Shown here: positions 63,028-64,000 of the stretch, piece after piece
How the letters are laid out: each line of letters begins with the position of its first letter
How positions within the stretch are numbered: the stretch's first letter is position 1
Source of the DNA: an uncultured Anaeromusa sp.
Lineage (GTDB): Bacteria > Bacillota > Negativicutes > Anaeromusales > Anaeromusaceae
Direction of reading: 5' to 3'
Length of the DNA stretch: 64,000 bases
Assembly: GCF_963676855.1 (NCBI RefSeq)
Contig: NZ_OY781460.1
Location: 2,395,520 to 2,459,519 of the forward strand
Notes under the pieces: model-generated
Database searches by the model: none
The model's input: the letters and a program-made list of their open reading frames with translations, nothing else
Told to the model about the DNA's origin: nothing
Position numbers and translations under genes: made by a program

Positions 63028-64000
63028 TTAAAGCAAAGCCGACTCATCCGGCTGGGCAGGAACGCTGCCTGGAAAGGGAAGTCCCAAATGTTCGTACGCC
63101 TGGATCGTAGCGGTGCGCCCTCGGGGAGTCCGCTGCAAATAACCAAGTTGCAGCAAAAACGGTTCATATACGTCTTCCACCGTTTCTGTTTCTTCGCTGA
63201 TTGCTGCTGCCAAGGTATCTAGGCCCACCGGTCCGCCCCCAAAGCGATGAATAATCGCCTCCAACATAGCCCGATCCGTACGATCCAAGCCAGCCGCGTC
63301 TACTTCCAGCATAGCTAACGCCTTATCGGCAATTTCCGAGGTAATAATGCCGTCGCCGGCAATTTGCGCATAATCGCGAACTCGTTTTAGCAATCGGTTA
63401 GCCACTCGTGGCGTTCCCCGGGAACGACGAGCAATTTCCCAAGCGCCTCGCTCCTCAATTTCGATGTTCAGCAACGAAGCCGCCCTAGTTACAATATGGG
63501 ACAAATGATCTGGAGTATAGTATTCCAAACGGCACATGACGCCAAAACGATCCCGCAGCGGCGAAGCCAGCGCCCCCGCTTTCGTTGTAGCCCCGATTAA
63601 AGTGAACGGAGGTAAATCCAGACGAATGGAACGCGCCGAGGGCCCTTTGCCAATCATGATATCTAGCGCGTAATCTTCCATAGCCGAGTAGAGTATTTCT
63701 TCAACATGTCGTGAAAGACGGTGAATTTCATCAATGAAAAGAACATCCTTCTCGCCCAGGTTGGTGAGAAGCGCCGCTAAATCTCCCGGACGCTCAATGG
63801 CAGGACCGGAGGTAATGCGCAACTGCACCCCTAATTCATTGGCAATAATCCCGGCCAAGGTAGTTTTCCCTAACCCAGGCGGACCATAAAATAGCACATG
63901 GTCCAGCGCTTCTTGCCGAGCCATCGCCGCCTGAATAAAAATAGAAAGATTTTTTTTGACTTGATCCTGTCCAATATATTCTTGGAGACGTTTAGGACGC
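63028..64000 (-). CDS. ruvB: Holliday junction branch migration ATPase RuvB (5' end outside the window)
   Basis: The frame is open to the window edge and reads [20 protein letters not shown] before a Met at 63924 that is internal, not the start. Walker A is [12 protein letters not shown] and Walker [12 protein letters not shown]; the sensor region has [19 protein letters not shown] and the C-terminal winged helix [16 protein letters not shown]. About 20 N-terminal residues are missing. RuvA and RuvC should lie upstream. Confidence 0.97.
   Translation of the reverse strand, partial: RPKRLQEYIGQDQVKKNLSIFIQAAMARQEALDHVLFYGPPGLGKTTLAGIIANELGVQLRITSGPAIERPGDLAALLTNLGEKDVLFIDEIHRLSRHVEEILYSAMEDYALDIMIGKGPSARSIRLDLPPFTLIGATTKAGALASPLRDRFGVMCRLEYYTPDHLSHIVTRAASLLNIEIEERGAWEIARRSRGTPRVANRLLKRVRDYAQIAGDGIITSEIADKALAMLEVDAAGLDRTDRAMLEAIIHRFGGGPVGLDTLAAAISEETETVEDVYEPFLLQLGYLQRTPRGRTATIQAYEHLGLPFPGSVPAQPDESALL

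Noticed and set aside
63925..64000. ATG at 63924 as the start of ruvB
   Set aside because: The frame continues upstream to the window edge with a conserved RuvB N-terminal segment, so this Met is internal.

Overview
The window is a dense, ordinary-looking chromosomal segment of an anaerobic Firmicute of about 50% G+C. Every gene I can support, about 70 of them, lies on the minus strand, so the text below reads from high to low coordinates, the direction of transcription. Gene order matches the core Firmicutes chromosome in several blocks: recJ-relA-dtd-hisS-aspS-6S RNA-tcdA-rarA, alaS-ireB-ruvX-DUF1292-mltG-trmR-trhP, and nusB-xseA-xseB-ispA-dxs-tlyA-nadK-argR-recN. Anaerobic-type enzymes (radical SAM HemZ, QueH, an archaeal-type AhcY) and a SpoIID/LytB protein beside queA and queH suggest a strict anaerobe. 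I lean towards the Negativicutes (Sporomusa/Pelosinus/Anaeromusa relatives), but nothing in the window proves an outer membrane. There are no tRNA or rRNA genes, insertion sequences, prophage or CRISPR arrays.

Layout from right to left. 64000-55851: ruvB (cut by the window edge), queuosine genes queH, queA and tgt with a SpoIID-like gene among them, yajC, a 5-formyl-THF cyclo-ligase, secD and secF, closed by a strong terminator. 55683-44943: recJ, relA, dtd, an MBL hydrolase, a Fur-family regulator, hemZ, hisS, aspS, then a 6S RNA with its own promoter. 44883-39475: tcdA, rarA, and iscR-nifS-nifU-mnmA (Fe-S and tRNA-thiolation sulfur supply). 39348-32243: alaS with a consensus promoter, ireB with a sigma-H-like promoter, ruvX, DUF1292, mltG, then the tRNA wobble hydroxylation/methylation pair trhP and trmR. 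32179-28712: aroQ, pepP, efp, then the Asp23-AmaP-DUF2273 envelope-stress module. 28688-18357: nusB, a TsaD-like paralogue, xseAB, ispA, dxs, tlyA, nadK, mnmM, argR, recN. 18252-11177: a P-loop ATPase, a possible small gene, an ADP-ribose pyrophosphatase, an EndoQ-like nuclease, xerD, deoB, deoA and a TagA-type glycosyltransferase. 11073-7169: psd-pssA, a membrane GT2 enzyme, queD, surE. 7078-1: a HAD phosphatase and the nucleoside-salvage cluster mtnP-mtnA-ahcY-aldolase-mtaD-aminotransferase, then the start of another gene.

The most interesting unit is the salvage cluster at 87-6415. It pairs an MTA/SAH deaminase with an MtnP whose purine-recognition residues look 6-oxopurine (inosine) type and with an AhcY of the archaeal/Thermotoga type. 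It also carries a class II aldolase in place of the oxygen-dependent methionine-salvage branch. Together these suggest a deaminate-first route, like that of methanogens, that disposes of MTA, S-adenosylhomocysteine and 5'-deoxyadenosine without oxygen. The specificity call is inference from a few residues and needs biochemistry.

Other points of interest are a TsaD paralogue with intact metal ligands, promoters whose -35 elements sit in or beside the U-tract of the preceding terminator, and a repeated CGTAGTT motif over the promoter of the TagA-type gene. A heavy concentration of RNA-modification genes is also notable (QueD/H/A, Tgt, MnmA, MnmM, TrmR, TrhP, TcdA, TlyA).
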